Shown in pieces: positions 1-6,056 of a DNA stretch of 8,422 nt. Position 1 is the first letter of the stretch, and every line of letters begins with the position of its first letter. This stretch comes from Clostridia bacterium. Lineage in GTDB: Bacteria > Bacillota > Clostridia > SK-Y3 > JACMMQ01. The stretch is from NCBI GenBank assembly GCA_014378955.1, contig JACMMQ010000277.1, forward strand, positions 1 to 8,422, read 5' to 3'. A program made the position numbers and the translations under genes. The notes under the pieces are model-generated. The model ran no database searches. It saw only the letters and a program-made list of their open reading frames with translations, and had not been told where the DNA came from.

Positions 1-10
1 AGATACAATT

Positions 11-60
11 TTATGCATAAAAAAGGACGAATTTCACATTCGTTCTTTTTTTATGCATAA
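11..60. terminator. Intrinsic, probably bidirectional terminator of an upstream gene
   Basis: Two arms, 11-32 and 38-60, are nearly perfect reverse complements around a 5-base loop (33-37). The core pairs GGACGAAT with ATTCGTTC (one G-U pair in RNA). It is flanked by six A on the left and seven T on the right, which leaves one bulged base. The T run (46-52) would serve + strand transcripts; the complementary A run (19-24) gives a U run for - strand transcripts. It most likely ends a gene lying left of the window. Its outer right arm overlaps the -35 box of the following promoter. Confidence 0.8.
11..60. repeat. Paired 10-base palindromes TTATGCATAA bounding the terminator
   Basis: TTATGCATAA occurs at 11-20 and again at 51-60. 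Each copy is its own reverse complement, so the two copies are at once direct and inverted repeats. They lengthen the terminator stem by ten base pairs beyond the usual A-tract/T-tract. The right copy supplies most of the -35 box of the spoIIIA promoter. No protein-binding function can be assigned from sequence alone. Confidence 0.6.
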
Positions 61-83
61 AATCGGACAAACACTCATACAGT
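55..83 (+). promoter_or_regulatory. Sigma-E-type promoter P1 of the spoIIIA operon
   Basis: The -10 box CATACAGT (76-83) matches the sigma-E consensus CATACAnT. The -35 box GCATAAA (55-61) fits KMATATT at five of seven positions. The spacing is 14 bases, as expected for sigma-E. The predicted start near 89-91 gives a leader of about 32 bases before the spoIIIAA ATG at 122. In B. subtilis this operon is transcribed by sigma-E in the mother cell. The promoter lies immediately after, and partly inside, the upstream terminator. Confidence 0.8.
63..72 (+). promoter_or_regulatory. Possible SpoIIID-binding site within P1
   Basis: TCGGACAAAC matches the degenerate SpoIIID consensus WWRRACARNY at nine of ten positions; the mismatch is C at 64. 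It lies between the -35 and -10 boxes, where binding would repress. SpoIIID is known to modulate many sigma-E genes in the mother cell. The consensus is loose and GGACA is common in this window, so this is only a candidate. Confidence 0.3.
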
Positions 84-121
84 CTTATAACAGAATTTAC
101 AACAGAAAAGGATGCGTTATA

Positions 122-1045
122 ATGAGAACGATTTGGAACAAATTGATGCGTATGCTTGCGCCGAGCATTCAGAAATTGTTGCTGGAAATACCCATTAGCC
201 AGATTTCCACCATTGAGGAAATACGCATGCGCAAGGGGCAACCGCTTATGCTTTATGCGGTGGATCGGTCTTATTTCGTGACTGAGGATGGATGGCTCAC
301 GAATGTGGGGGGGAAGTGCAAGGTGGTGCAAGAAGCAGACATACTGACAACCTTTGATTTGCTCACAGGGGCGTCTGTGTATGCCAAGCAGGATCAAATC
401 AAGCAGGGGTTTTTGACCATTGAAGGTGGACATCGTGTGGGTATCGCTGGAACGACGGTTTTAAAGCAGGGAGAAATCACCCACATCAAGGAAATAAGCG
501 GTTTGAATATCCGTGTCGCACGGCAGGTAATGGGCGTAGCGGATAAGGTGATGGTACACATCAAGCAAGAGGAGCGTATTTTGAACACGCTGATTTTATC
601 ACCTCCAGGGTATGGTAAAACGACACTACTGCGAGATATTGCAAGGCAATTGGGAGATGGCAGTCGTGGGATAAAGGTGGGGATCGTGGATGAGCGCTCT
701 GAAATTGCCGCTTGTGTGAATGGCATTCCAAGCTTTCAGGTTGGTGTGCAAACCGATGTGCTAGATCGTTGCCCGAAATGTGAGGGACTCAAAATGATGG
801 TTCGAACACTATCGCCCAATGTGGTCATAACGGACGAAATAGGGGGTGCGGATGATTTGCAAGCGCTTAGAGAGGTCTTGTCATCCGGTGTTTCAGTCAT
901 TACAACTGCACATGCAGGCTCGTTAGCCGAGCTGAAGCGCAGACCGATGATGCAAGCTATATTAAAAGAACACATTTTTGATTGCTTTATTGTTTTACAT
1001 AAAGATAGAAATGGCTACCAAATTTTGATGGATGGAGTTGAGTAA
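122..1045 (+). CDS. spoIIIAA: Stage III sporulation protein AA, mother-cell ATPase of the SpoIIIA-SpoIIQ channel
   Basis: A 307-residue cytoplasmic ATPase, the same length as I recall for B. subtilis SpoIIIAA, related to secretion ATPases. It is thought to energise the channel that keeps the engulfed forespore active for sigma-G transcription. The N-terminal part (about 1-130) carries conserved blocks such as EEIRMRKGQP (32-41) and GGHRVGIAG (102-110). The P-loop is SPPGYGKTT (160-168), followed by LLRDIAR. The conserved VDERSEIA is at 189-196, Walker B is VVITDEIG (234-241), and a TTAHA sensor motif is at 261-265. The first P-loop position is Ser rather than Gly, which I believe is a normal clostridial variant. 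I chose ATG 122 because AGGA lies nine bases upstream; an in-frame ATG at 53 would fall within the promoter -35 region. It is the first gene of the operon, with spoIIIAB starting right after its stop. Confidence 0.95.
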   Translation: MRTIWNKLMRMLAPSIQKLLLEIPISQISTIEEIRMRKGQPLMLYAVDRSYFVTEDGWLTNVGGKCKVVQEADILTTFDLLTGASVYAKQDQIKQGFLTIEGGHRVGIAGTTVLKQGEITHIKEISGLNIRVARQVMGVADKVMVHIKQEERILNTLILSPPGYGKTTLLRDIARQLGDGSRGIKVGIVDERSEIAACVNGIPSFQVGVQTDVLDRCPKCEGLKMMVRTLSPNVVITDEIGGADDLQALREVLSSGVSVITTAHAGSLAELKRRPMMQAILKEHIFDCFIVLHKDRNGYQILMDGVE

Positions 1046-1555
1046 ATGTTTTTGAAAATTATCGGCAGTGTTTTGGTGCTTTGGTCATGCAGCACCATGG
1101 GCTTTTACTTTGCGCATCGCTTTCAAAAAAGAGTACAAGCATTAAAGGCATTTCAAACAATGCTGCAATTGCTTGAAACGGAAATCACCTATTCAATGGA
1201 TGATTTATCAGCCATTTTAAAAAGAATTGCAAAGGGTCTGCCTAGAGAGGTTGTACATTTTTTATTGATGGTGGAAGGAAATTTGAGGCAATCGGCTAGT
1301 GTTGCATGGCAATATAGCCTGGATAGATGTGCAACGAAAATGGGTATTACATCGCAGGATGAGGGAATTTTGAGCTCCTTTGGCACAAATTTAGGCACCA
1401 ATGATTTGGATGGACAGCTACATAACATTGCACATTTTCGCACCAATTTAGAAGCTGCACTGCAAGAGGCAACTGCATTGTATGAAAAAAATAACAAGTT
1501 ATCAAAATCAATGGGGCTTTTAGGTGGATTATTTGCCGTGTTGATATTGTTATAA
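1046..1555 (+). CDS. spoIIIAB: Stage III sporulation protein AB, membrane platform protein
   Basis: A 169-residue protein, close to the roughly 171 residues of B. subtilis SpoIIIAB. It has an N-terminal membrane segment (about 4-22), a largely helical cytoplasmic middle (25-150) and a C-terminal hydrophobic segment (155-169). The family resembles the GspF-like platform proteins of type II secretion and is thought to link the SpoIIIAA ATPase to the membrane channel. The stretch around LQLLETEITYS (40-50) and the C-terminal SMGLLGGLFAVLILL pattern are typical of the family. The start codon follows the spoIIIAA stop with no gap. Its GGAG (1034-1037) lies inside spoIIIAA, eight bases from the ATG, which suggests translational coupling. 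Confidence 0.93.
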   Translation: MFLKIIGSVLVLWSCSTMGFYFAHRFQKRVQALKAFQTMLQLLETEITYSMDDLSAILKRIAKGLPREVVHFLLMVEGNLRQSASVAWQYSLDRCATKMGITSQDEGILSSFGTNLGTNDLDGQLHNIAHFRTNLEAALQEATALYEKNNKLSKSMGLLGGLFAVLILL

Positions 1556-1572
1556 TTACGGAGGATAAGGGC

Positions 1573-1767
1573 ATGGGTGTAGAGTTGATATTTAAAATAG
1601 CAGGCATTGGCATATTAGTCGCCGTGTTACATTTGTTATTGGTGCGTTCTGGGCGAGAAGAACAAGCGATGATGACCTCATTGGCTGGGCTGATTGTGGT
1701 GCTTTTAATGATTGTGAAAGAAATCAGCAATCTGTTTGATGTGATCAAAACCATGTTTAAGTTGTAG
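1573..1767 (+). CDS. spoIIIAC: Stage III sporulation protein AC, small two-helix membrane protein
   Basis: A 64-residue hydrophobic protein with two predicted membrane helices (about 6-24 and 34-50) joined by a charged turn, RSGREEQ (25-31). B. subtilis SpoIIIAC has about 68 residues and starts in the same way (MGV, then a hydrophobic IAGxGI segment). SpoIIIAC and SpoIIIAD have been compared with small membrane subunits of secretion export gates; the exact role is unsettled. GGAGG at 1560-1564 lies eight bases before the ATG. It sits 17 bases after spoIIIAB and 9 bases before the spoIIIAD ATG. Confidence 0.92.
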   Translation: MGVELIFKIAGIGILVAVLHLLLVRSGREEQAMMTSLAGLIVVLLMIVKEISNLFDVIKTMFKL

Positions 1768-1776
1768 GTGAGGCAC

Positions 1777-2163
1777 ATGGATATCATACAAACGATTGGT
1801 ATTGGCTTAGTCGCAGTGGTCATTAGCATGCTTTTAAAGCAGGTGCGTCCGGAGCTCGCCTTGATGGTGGTGATGGCAGCAGGGGTGATTATATTTTTGG
1901 GCATTGCAAGACAATTGCAAGAGGTTATTTCGATGTTTGAGCGTATTGCAGACCGTGCGAACCTTGATTTTATCTATTTGCCATTGCTTTTAAAGGTGAT
2001 TGGCATTGCCTATTTGGGGGAATTCGCCTCCATGCTTTGTAAGGATGCGAACGAAAACACCGTTGCGATGAAAATTAGCCTAGCGGCAAAGGTGCTCATT
2101 TTGGTGACCGCAACCCCTGTTATTCTCTCGCTTTTGAATATGATGCTTGGGCTTTTGAACTAA
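1777..2163 (+). CDS. spoIIIAD: Stage III sporulation protein AD, polytopic membrane protein
   Basis: A 128-residue membrane protein, close to the roughly 133 residues of B. subtilis SpoIIIAD. There are hydrophobic segments at about 4-20, 26-45, 68-88 and 103-125. The family signature is clear in KVIGIAYLGEF (73-83), then the KDAN block (89-92) and AAKVLILVTATPV (103-115). It belongs to the membrane part of the mother-cell channel. I preferred ATG 1777 over the in-frame GTG at 1768. AGGTGAGG (1766-1773) is then a usable ribosome binding site, GTG 1768 has none, and the N-terminus MDIIQTIGIGL lines up with the family. Confidence 0.92.
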   Translation: MDIIQTIGIGLVAVVISMLLKQVRPELALMVVMAAGVIIFLGIARQLQEVISMFERIADRANLDFIYLPLLLKVIGIAYLGEFASMLCKDANENTVAMKISLAAKVLILVTATPVILSLLNMMLGLLN

Positions 2164-2177
2164 ACGGAGGAAAAAAT

Positions 2178-3299
2178 ATGAGGGTATTATTTATCGCAAT
2201 ATTCGCCTTTTTCCTCCTGACAGGTACGGGTTATGCGGAGGAAATAACAGATTTGCAAAATCGCATTACCGCTTCTGTGCCGCATGAGGCGCAAGCGCTT
2301 ATGGGTGATTTTTTTTCAAGTGCGTCGTTTGAACAGCGAAAAGTGGGACAACTTTCGTTCAATTTACCATTTTTCTTTGACAAGCTTTTAAACCTGTTCG
2401 CCACGGAAGTGGCTGGCACGCTGTGGTATTTAATCCAATTCATTGTGATAGCGATGCTCACAGGGTTTTTAATGCAGCTACAAAACGCCTTTCATCAAGA
2501 GGATGTCTCAAAGGTTGCCTTTTTCGTGGGATATGCCCTGCTAGCAGGGGTGGGCATCAAGGCGGTGCTTGTGCCAATCAACGCCATTTCGCATACCGTT
2601 GATAGCATGATTACACTCATGCAAGGCATGGTGCCTGTGTTTTTGGGGCTGATGGTCGCAGGGGGCAATGTCACAGCCGCCAGTGTTTTTCAGCCCACTA
2701 TTTTATTTGCTGTGCAAATCGTGGGCGTAGCGATTAAAAATTTTATCGTGCCTGTAATGGTGTGCACATTGGCTTTGACGGCGGCACAGCACATGAGTGG
2801 CGAGGTGCAAACAGGGCAAATTGTCAAATTCATACAAAAGGGCATCAAAAATTTGCTCATGACGGTGCTAACTATTTTTACAGCGTTCATTACGATACAA
2901 GGCTTTGCGGCGGCAGCTGTGGACGGCGTGATGGGCAAGACCGCTAAGTTTGCTGTGGACAAGTTTGTGCCTGTGGTGGGTGGAATTTTGTCAGGTGCGG
3001 CAGATACGGTGATGGGGTGCTCATTACTTGTCAAAAATGCGATGGGCATCAGTGGCATGGTTGCGTTGTGCGTAATTGCGCTATTACCCATTGTCAAAAT
3101 ATGTGCAATCATCTTTATTTTCAGGCTGACCGCAGCGTTAATTCAACCAATGACCGAACAACGCTTGGTGGACTGCTTGGATGGCTTTGCAGACGTGTTG
3201 ACCACCGCTTTTGCGGTGCTGTTATCGGTCATGTTTTTATTTTTAATTACATGTACCATGCTCTTAGCAACCACCAATGCAACCATGATGTTTCGATAA
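2178..3299 (+). CDS. spoIIIAE: Stage III sporulation protein AE, large polytopic membrane subunit
   Basis: A 373-residue protein (B. subtilis about 399). It begins with a clear signal peptide, with likely cleavage after Gly-Tyr-Ala (18-20). A short extracytoplasmic stretch (21-75) follows. Hydrophobic segments then lie at about 79-99, 112-134, 148-162, 170-202, 224-244, 288-320 and 338-366. The conserved block KFVPVVGGILSGAADTVMG (262-280) between two membrane segments is a strong SpoIIIAE mark. It is the largest membrane component of the feeding-tube complex and is probably central to the pore or export apparatus. GGAGG (2166-2170) lies seven bases before the ATG. It starts 14 bases after spoIIIAD. 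Confidence 0.94.
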   Translation: MRVLFIAIFAFFLLTGTGYAEEITDLQNRITASVPHEAQALMGDFFSSASFEQRKVGQLSFNLPFFFDKLLNLFATEVAGTLWYLIQFIVIAMLTGFLMQLQNAFHQEDVSKVAFFVGYALLAGVGIKAVLVPINAISHTVDSMITLMQGMVPVFLGLMVAGGNVTAASVFQPTILFAVQIVGVAIKNFIVPVMVCTLALTAAQHMSGEVQTGQIVKFIQKGIKNLLMTVLTIFTAFITIQGFAAAAVDGVMGKTAKFAVDKFVPVVGGILSGAADTVMGCSLLVKNAMGISGMVALCVIALLPIVKICAIIFIFRLTAALIQPMTEQRLVDCLDGFADVLTTAFAVLLSVMFLFLITCTMLLATTNATMMFR

Positions 3300-3311
3300 A
3301 GGGGTGTAAAA

Positions 3312-3872
3312 ATGGAATTTATCAAGCAATGGTTTAGCGCACTCATAGCCGTGCTATTTCTCTCGCAAATAGCGACGATGATGTTGCCCGATGGTCAAAT
3401 TGCCAAATATGTACGGTTGGTCGTGGGATTACTCATCATGCTCATGGTGCTAAAGCCTATTTTTGCGCTCACGCACACACAGACAAATTTCTATCAAAAT
3501 TATTTTGAAACAGGACAATGGCTTGACAAAAACAAGCGTAACAAGCTAGACAGCCAAACAGAGCAAATTGCGGTAGCAAAGGAATTTCAAAATAAACTGG
3601 GTGTGCACATCAAAGCGCACGTGCATTCTTTATCCATTCCATACGATGCAAAAGAGGTTGTCGTAAACATTGATGACAATCCAAAGAGCAGTGGATTTTT
3701 GAATATCAGGGAAATTCGCATGACGATGGTGGAAAAAACGCCTTCAAATGGAAAAATTATTGTACAAACCAAGCAAAAACCTATGAAAATGAGTGAATTG
3801 GACAAAACAGTTATCATGGACAGCTTATCACGTGCATACAATATTCCGAAAGAACATATTATAATGAATTAA
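3312..3872 (+). CDS. spoIIIAF: Stage III sporulation protein AF, membrane-anchored ring-building-domain protein
   Basis: A 186-residue protein (B. subtilis about 206). Two membrane segments lie at about 8-24 and 33-52, followed by a soluble domain facing the intermembrane space. A polar linker spans 55-95. The C-terminal alpha/beta part (about 96-186, including AKEVVVNID at 113-121 and the YNIPKEHI end at 176-183) corresponds to the ring-building fold reported for SpoIIIAF. GGGGTG (3301-3306) precedes the ATG by five bases. The 3' end carries an embedded sigma-E-like promoter for the next genes, so its last codons (Ala-Tyr-Asn, 175-177) serve two purposes. Confidence 0.92.
   Translation: MEFIKQWFSALIAVLFLSQIATMMLPDGQIAKYVRLVVGLLIMLMVLKPIFALTHTQTNFYQNYFETGQWLDKNKRNKLDSQTEQIAVAKEFQNKLGVHIKAHVHSLSIPYDAKEVVVNIDDNPKSSGFLNIREIRMTMVEKTPSNGKIIVQTKQKPMKMSELDKTVIMDSLSRAYNIPKEHIIMN
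3814..3842 (+). promoter_or_regulatory. Candidate internal sigma-E promoter P2 in spoIIIAF, for spoIIIAG-AH
   Basis: CATACAAT (3835-3842) is an exact match to the sigma-E -10 consensus. A weaker -35, TCATGGA (3814-3820), keeps only the TCAT half of KMATATT, but its 14-base spacing equals that of P1. The predicted start near 3848-3850 gives a leader of about 35 bases before the spoIIIAG ATG (3885). In B. subtilis an essential sigma-E promoter, P2, was mapped inside spoIIIAF, so position and sequence agree. ATGGACAGCT (3816-3825) also fits the SpoIIID consensus WWRRACARNY fully. The caveat is that these bases also encode protein. Confidence 0.6.
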
Positions 3873-3884
3873 GAGGGGTTTCGT

Positions 3885-4457
3885 ATGGAACAGCTGAAAA
3901 AGTTATTTGAAAAGTACAAAACGGACAAAAAGCTTATGAATTTATTGATTATGTTTGTTTTTGGGGTGATCCTTTTGATTGCTGGGGGTACGCTCATGGA
4001 CAATCCATCGCCCAAAACGACAAAAACAGATCAAGCAAACACGCAAAAGGTGCAAAAGGATGGTGATTTGAATATACGCTTGGAAAGCATCCTTTCTCAA
4101 ATCAAAGGGGCTGGACAGGTATCAGTGATGGTACATTTGATTGGCGGAAAGGAGATTGTGACCGCTTCCGATTTAAAAAAGGGGGAAACGGTGACAGAGG
4201 AAAAGGACAGCGGTGGCGGTTTGCGCAAGGTCACGCAAACTGATACAGAGCAAAAGGTCGTGATGACAGGCAGTCAGGCAGCGCCTGTGGTGGTCAAGGA
4301 ATTAGAACCAATGGTGCAAGGTGTGATTGTGCTTTCTGATGGGGCAAGCGACCCAGCGGTCAAGGAAGCTCTGCACGAGGCGGCAAAGACGGTATTGGGC
4401 ATTCCTGCATACAAGGTGCAGGTGTTTGAAAAGAAGCGCACAGCAGCGCAACAATAA
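3885..4457 (+). CDS. spoIIIAG: Stage III sporulation protein AG, ring-forming channel protein
   Basis: A 190-residue protein (B. subtilis about 229). A short basic cytoplasmic N-terminus is followed by one membrane segment (about 18-37) and a polar linker (38-60). A ring-building domain (about 62-184) carries an inserted beta-region at about 88-130, including the flexible KDSGGGL stretch (107-113). In B. subtilis SpoIIIAG forms a large ring in the intermembrane space, related to secretin-type and EscJ/PrgK ring domains. The block EPMVQGVIVLSDGA (141-154) is characteristic. AGAGGGG (3872-3878) lies six bases before the ATG. It starts 12 bases after spoIIIAF, downstream of the internal P2 candidate. 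Confidence 0.93.
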   Translation: MEQLKKLFEKYKTDKKLMNLLIMFVFGVILLIAGGTLMDNPSPKTTKTDQANTQKVQKDGDLNIRLESILSQIKGAGQVSVMVHLIGGKEIVTASDLKKGETVTEEKDSGGGLRKVTQTDTEQKVVMTGSQAAPVVVKELEPMVQGVIVLSDGASDPAVKEALHEAAKTVLGIPAYKVQVFEKKRTAAQQ

Positions 4458-4503
4458 AGATAGGTAAAAATAAAATTATAAATATTTTAAGGGGGAGCTA
4501 TTC

Positions 4504-5073
4504 ATGATGGTGGTAAAAAGAAAGCAAATTGTTGTCGTAAGTATGGTTTTGATGATTGTTATTGCGGGGTATCTCAATTGGCAGTACAACAACGGGATGA
4601 AGGATGGGGCAGACTATGCACAAACAGCGGATAATGCAAAGAACTATGGGGAAGCAACATTAGTGAATAAGCAAGTACAACCCACAGCTGCACCTGCTCC
4701 ATCCACTAAACCACAAGAAGTTAGAACACCGTATTTTTCAGATGCTCAAAAAAGCAAAGAAAAATCACGTGCTGAATCAGTGGCAATGTTAGAGTCTGTC
4801 ATCAATAACCCGAACGCAGATGCAGAAGGCAAGCAAAAGGCGCAATCGCAAATGATGCAATTAGCGAAGAACAATGACACAGAAATGGTCATTCAAAACC
4901 TCATCAAAGCAAAGGGCTTGAAAGACGCTTCAGTGCTCCTCAATGATGGACGTGCAAATGTCGTTGTGCTTTGCGATAAGCTTTCACCACAGCAAGCAGC
5001 ACAAATTCAAGAGATTGTCATCGCACAGGCAAAAATTTCCACAGATAAAATTAAAATAATTGAAGTAAAATAG
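4504..5073 (+). CDS. spoIIIAH: Stage III sporulation protein AH, SpoIIQ-interacting ring protein
   Basis: A 189-residue protein (B. subtilis about 218). It has a basic N-terminus, one membrane segment (about 8-25), and a Pro/Ala-rich linker (about 58-75). A C-terminal YscJ/FliF-like ring-building domain spans about 80-189, with a helical KSREKSRAE-like start (here KSKEKSRAE, 83-91) and strands at VLLNDGRANVVVL (144-156) and IKIIEV (183-188). SpoIIIAH binds forespore SpoIIQ across the intermembrane space to join the two halves of the channel. GGGGGAG (4491-4497) lies six bases before ATG 4504; the adjacent ATG 4507 is also usable. The 46-base gap from spoIIIAG is the longest in the operon and very A/T-rich; I see no promoter or terminator in it. 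Confidence 0.94.
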   Translation: MMVVKRKQIVVVSMVLMIVIAGYLNWQYNNGMKDGADYAQTADNAKNYGEATLVNKQVQPTAAPAPSTKPQEVRTPYFSDAQKSKEKSRAESVAMLESVINNPNADAEGKQKAQSQMMQLAKNNDTEMVIQNLIKAKGLKDASVLLNDGRANVVVLCDKLSPQQAAQIQEIVIAQAKISTDKIKIIEVK

Positions 5074-5076
5074 TGA

Positions 5077-5105
5077 TTGTGTTTTCAAATAAATTTTGAT
5101 ATAAT
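5077..5105 (+). promoter_or_regulatory. Vegetative (sigma-A) extended -10 promoter of the Asp23-family gene
   Basis: The -10 box TATAAT (5100-5105) is perfect and is preceded by TGA (5097-5099), giving the extended TGnTATAAT form. A partial -35, TTGTGT (5077-5082), stands 17 bases upstream, starting four bases after the spoIIIAH stop. The start is predicted near 5112. No terminator lies between spoIIIAH and this promoter. Confidence 0.75.
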
Positions 5106-5143
5106 AAACAGTAGGAAAAAAATGTCATTAGGAGGGAAAAACG

Positions 5144-5545
5144 ATGGAAGAAAACCAAGTCGTATCAAATGAGGAAATTGGTAGTATTAAAATAGCAGAC
5201 GATGTCATTGCAACGATAGCAGGTGTAGCAGCTTCGGAAATCAAAGGTGTTGTGAGCATGAACCAGTCCATTGCAAGCGGCATTGCGGAGCTATTAGGTA
5301 AGAAAAATTTAGGCAAGGGTGTGCGTGTTGAAAATAAAGAGGACGCTACCAACATTGATTTATACATTTCTGTAGAATATGGCACGAGAATTCCAGAAAT
5401 CGCTTGGCAAATTCAAGAAAACGTTAAAAAGTCGCTTGAGTCTCTAGCAGGGATTAAGGTTGGCAAGGTGAATATACATGTTGAGGGTGTTGCACTGATG
5501 AAGACGCAGCTTACACCTGAAGATGAACAAGAAGTAGACGCATAA
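5144..5545 (+). CDS. Asp23/Gls24 family protein, YqhY-like
   Basis: A soluble 133-residue protein of the Asp23/Gls24 (DUF322) family, with no membrane segment or signal peptide. Family marks are the N-terminal GSIKIADDVIATIAGVAASE block (13-32), the central NIDLYISVEYGTRIPEIAW (70-88), and the C-terminal VGKVNIHVEGV (106-116). Position before nusB and length match B. subtilis YqhY, a protein genetically linked to control of acetyl-CoA carboxylase and fatty acid synthesis. Other family members act in envelope stress. The accBC genes that accompany yqhY in B. subtilis are not present here, so that functional link cannot be assumed. AGGAGGG (5130-5136) lies seven bases before the ATG. It has its own promoter and is closed by a terminator, so it looks like a single-gene unit. 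Confidence 0.88.
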   Translation: MEENQVVSNEEIGSIKIADDVIATIAGVAASEIKGVVSMNQSIASGIAELLGKKNLGKGVRVENKEDATNIDLYISVEYGTRIPEIAWQIQENVKKSLESLAGIKVGKVNIHVEGVALMKTQLTPEDEQEVDA

Positions 5546-5556
5546 TCAAGCTTTCA

Positions 5557-5587
5557 AAACCCTCTTCAAAAAAGAGGGTTTATTTTT
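5557..5587 (+). terminator. Intrinsic terminator after the Asp23-family gene
   Basis: AAACCCTCTT (5557-5566) pairs perfectly with AAGAGGGTTT (5572-5581) around the loop CAAAA. A run of five T follows at 5583-5587. This is a standard rho-independent terminator, placed 11 bases after the stop codon. It also limits read-through from the spoIIIA operon into nusB. Confidence 0.92.
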
Positions 5588-5607
5588 GTGAGAAAGTATA
5601 GTATAAT
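5579..5607 (+). promoter_or_regulatory. Probable sigma-A promoter of the nusB operon
   Basis: A perfect -10 TATAAT is at 5602-5607. The best -35 at 17-base spacing is TTTATT (5579-5584), a weak match that overlaps the terminator tail. The start would be near 5614, leaving about 35 bases before the nusB ATG. The strong terminator just upstream means nusB needs a promoter here, which supports the call despite the poor -35. Confidence 0.6.
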
Positions 5608-5648
5608 GTACGAATAATTGGCAATGTCCTTTTTAAGGAGGAAAAAGC

Positions 5649-6053
5649 ATGAGCAGAAGAACAGCAAGAGAAGAAGCAGTTAAAATTATCTATCAAATGG
5701 AAATTCACAAAGACCAAGATCCGATTGATTATTTTTTACAACAAACCACATGGGCAGAAAATGATGTGGCGTTTGTGAAGAATATGGTGGCAGGTGTGTT
5801 TGACCATCATGCAGACGTTACGCAGGTGATTGTAGATAACGCTACCAATTGGCCGATACATCGTATTTCAAAAATGAATTTGTCTATATTGCGCTTAGCC
5901 TTGTATGAAATGATATATGAAAAGGACATTCCACGCAGCGTTTCGATTAACGAAGCGGTGGAGTTGGCAAAAAAATATGATGGACCAGAAGCTGGTGCGT
6001 TTGTCAATGGTGTACTGGGTGCAGCAATCTCTACGATGGGCGAAGAGGTTTAA
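5649..6053 (+). CDS. nusB: Transcription antitermination factor NusB
   Basis: A 134-residue all-helical RNA-binding protein of usual family length. NusB binds boxA RNA together with NusE (ribosomal protein S10) and supports antitermination on rRNA operons. Conserved elements are the N-terminal RRTAREEAVKIIYQME (3-18), the ISKMNLSILRLALYEM helix (73-88), the SINEAVELAKKY block (98-109) and the C-terminal FVNGVLG (118-124). AAGGAGG (5635-5641) lies seven bases before the ATG. It is the first gene of a four-gene unit, and the next gene starts three bases after its stop. Confidence 0.95.
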   Translation: MSRRTAREEAVKIIYQMEIHKDQDPIDYFLQQTTWAENDVAFVKNMVAGVFDHHADVTQVIVDNATNWPIHRISKMNLSILRLALYEMIYEKDIPRSVSINEAVELAKKYDGPEAGAFVNGVLGAAISTMGEEV

Positions 6054-6056
6054 TAT

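Noticed and set aside
53..121. N-terminal extension of spoIIIAA from an in-frame ATG at 53
   Set aside because: The ATG lies in the terminator arm and upstream of the predicted transcript start near 90. It has no ribosome binding site. Starting at 122 gives 307 residues, the B. subtilis length.
11..433. Minus-strand open frame of 140 codons across the operon start
   Set aside because: It runs antisense to spoIIIAA and through the terminator, with no family resemblance. It looks like a shadow of the coding frame.
601..627. Ser in place of the first Gly of the SpoIIIAA P-loop as a sign of an inactive ATPase
   Set aside because: The Lys-Thr of the P-loop and the Walker B Asp-Glu are intact, and I believe SPP-type P-loops are normal in clostridial SpoIIIAA.
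1347..1904. Minus-strand open frame of 185 codons under spoIIIAB-AD
   Set aside because: It is antisense to three well-supported genes. Its Ile/Thr/Met-rich composition is what the complement of hydrophobic coding sequence gives, and no motifs are visible.
2690..3112. Minus-strand open frame of 140 codons under spoIIIAE
   Set aside because: It lies entirely within a conserved membrane-protein gene and shows only low-complexity Thr/Ala/Ile composition.
4458..4503. Possible promoter or terminator between spoIIIAG and spoIIIAH
   Set aside because: There is a six-pair A/T-only inverted repeat and a TATAAA-like string, but no matching -35, no sigma-E -10 and no GC-containing stem. It is treated as an A/T-rich spacer.
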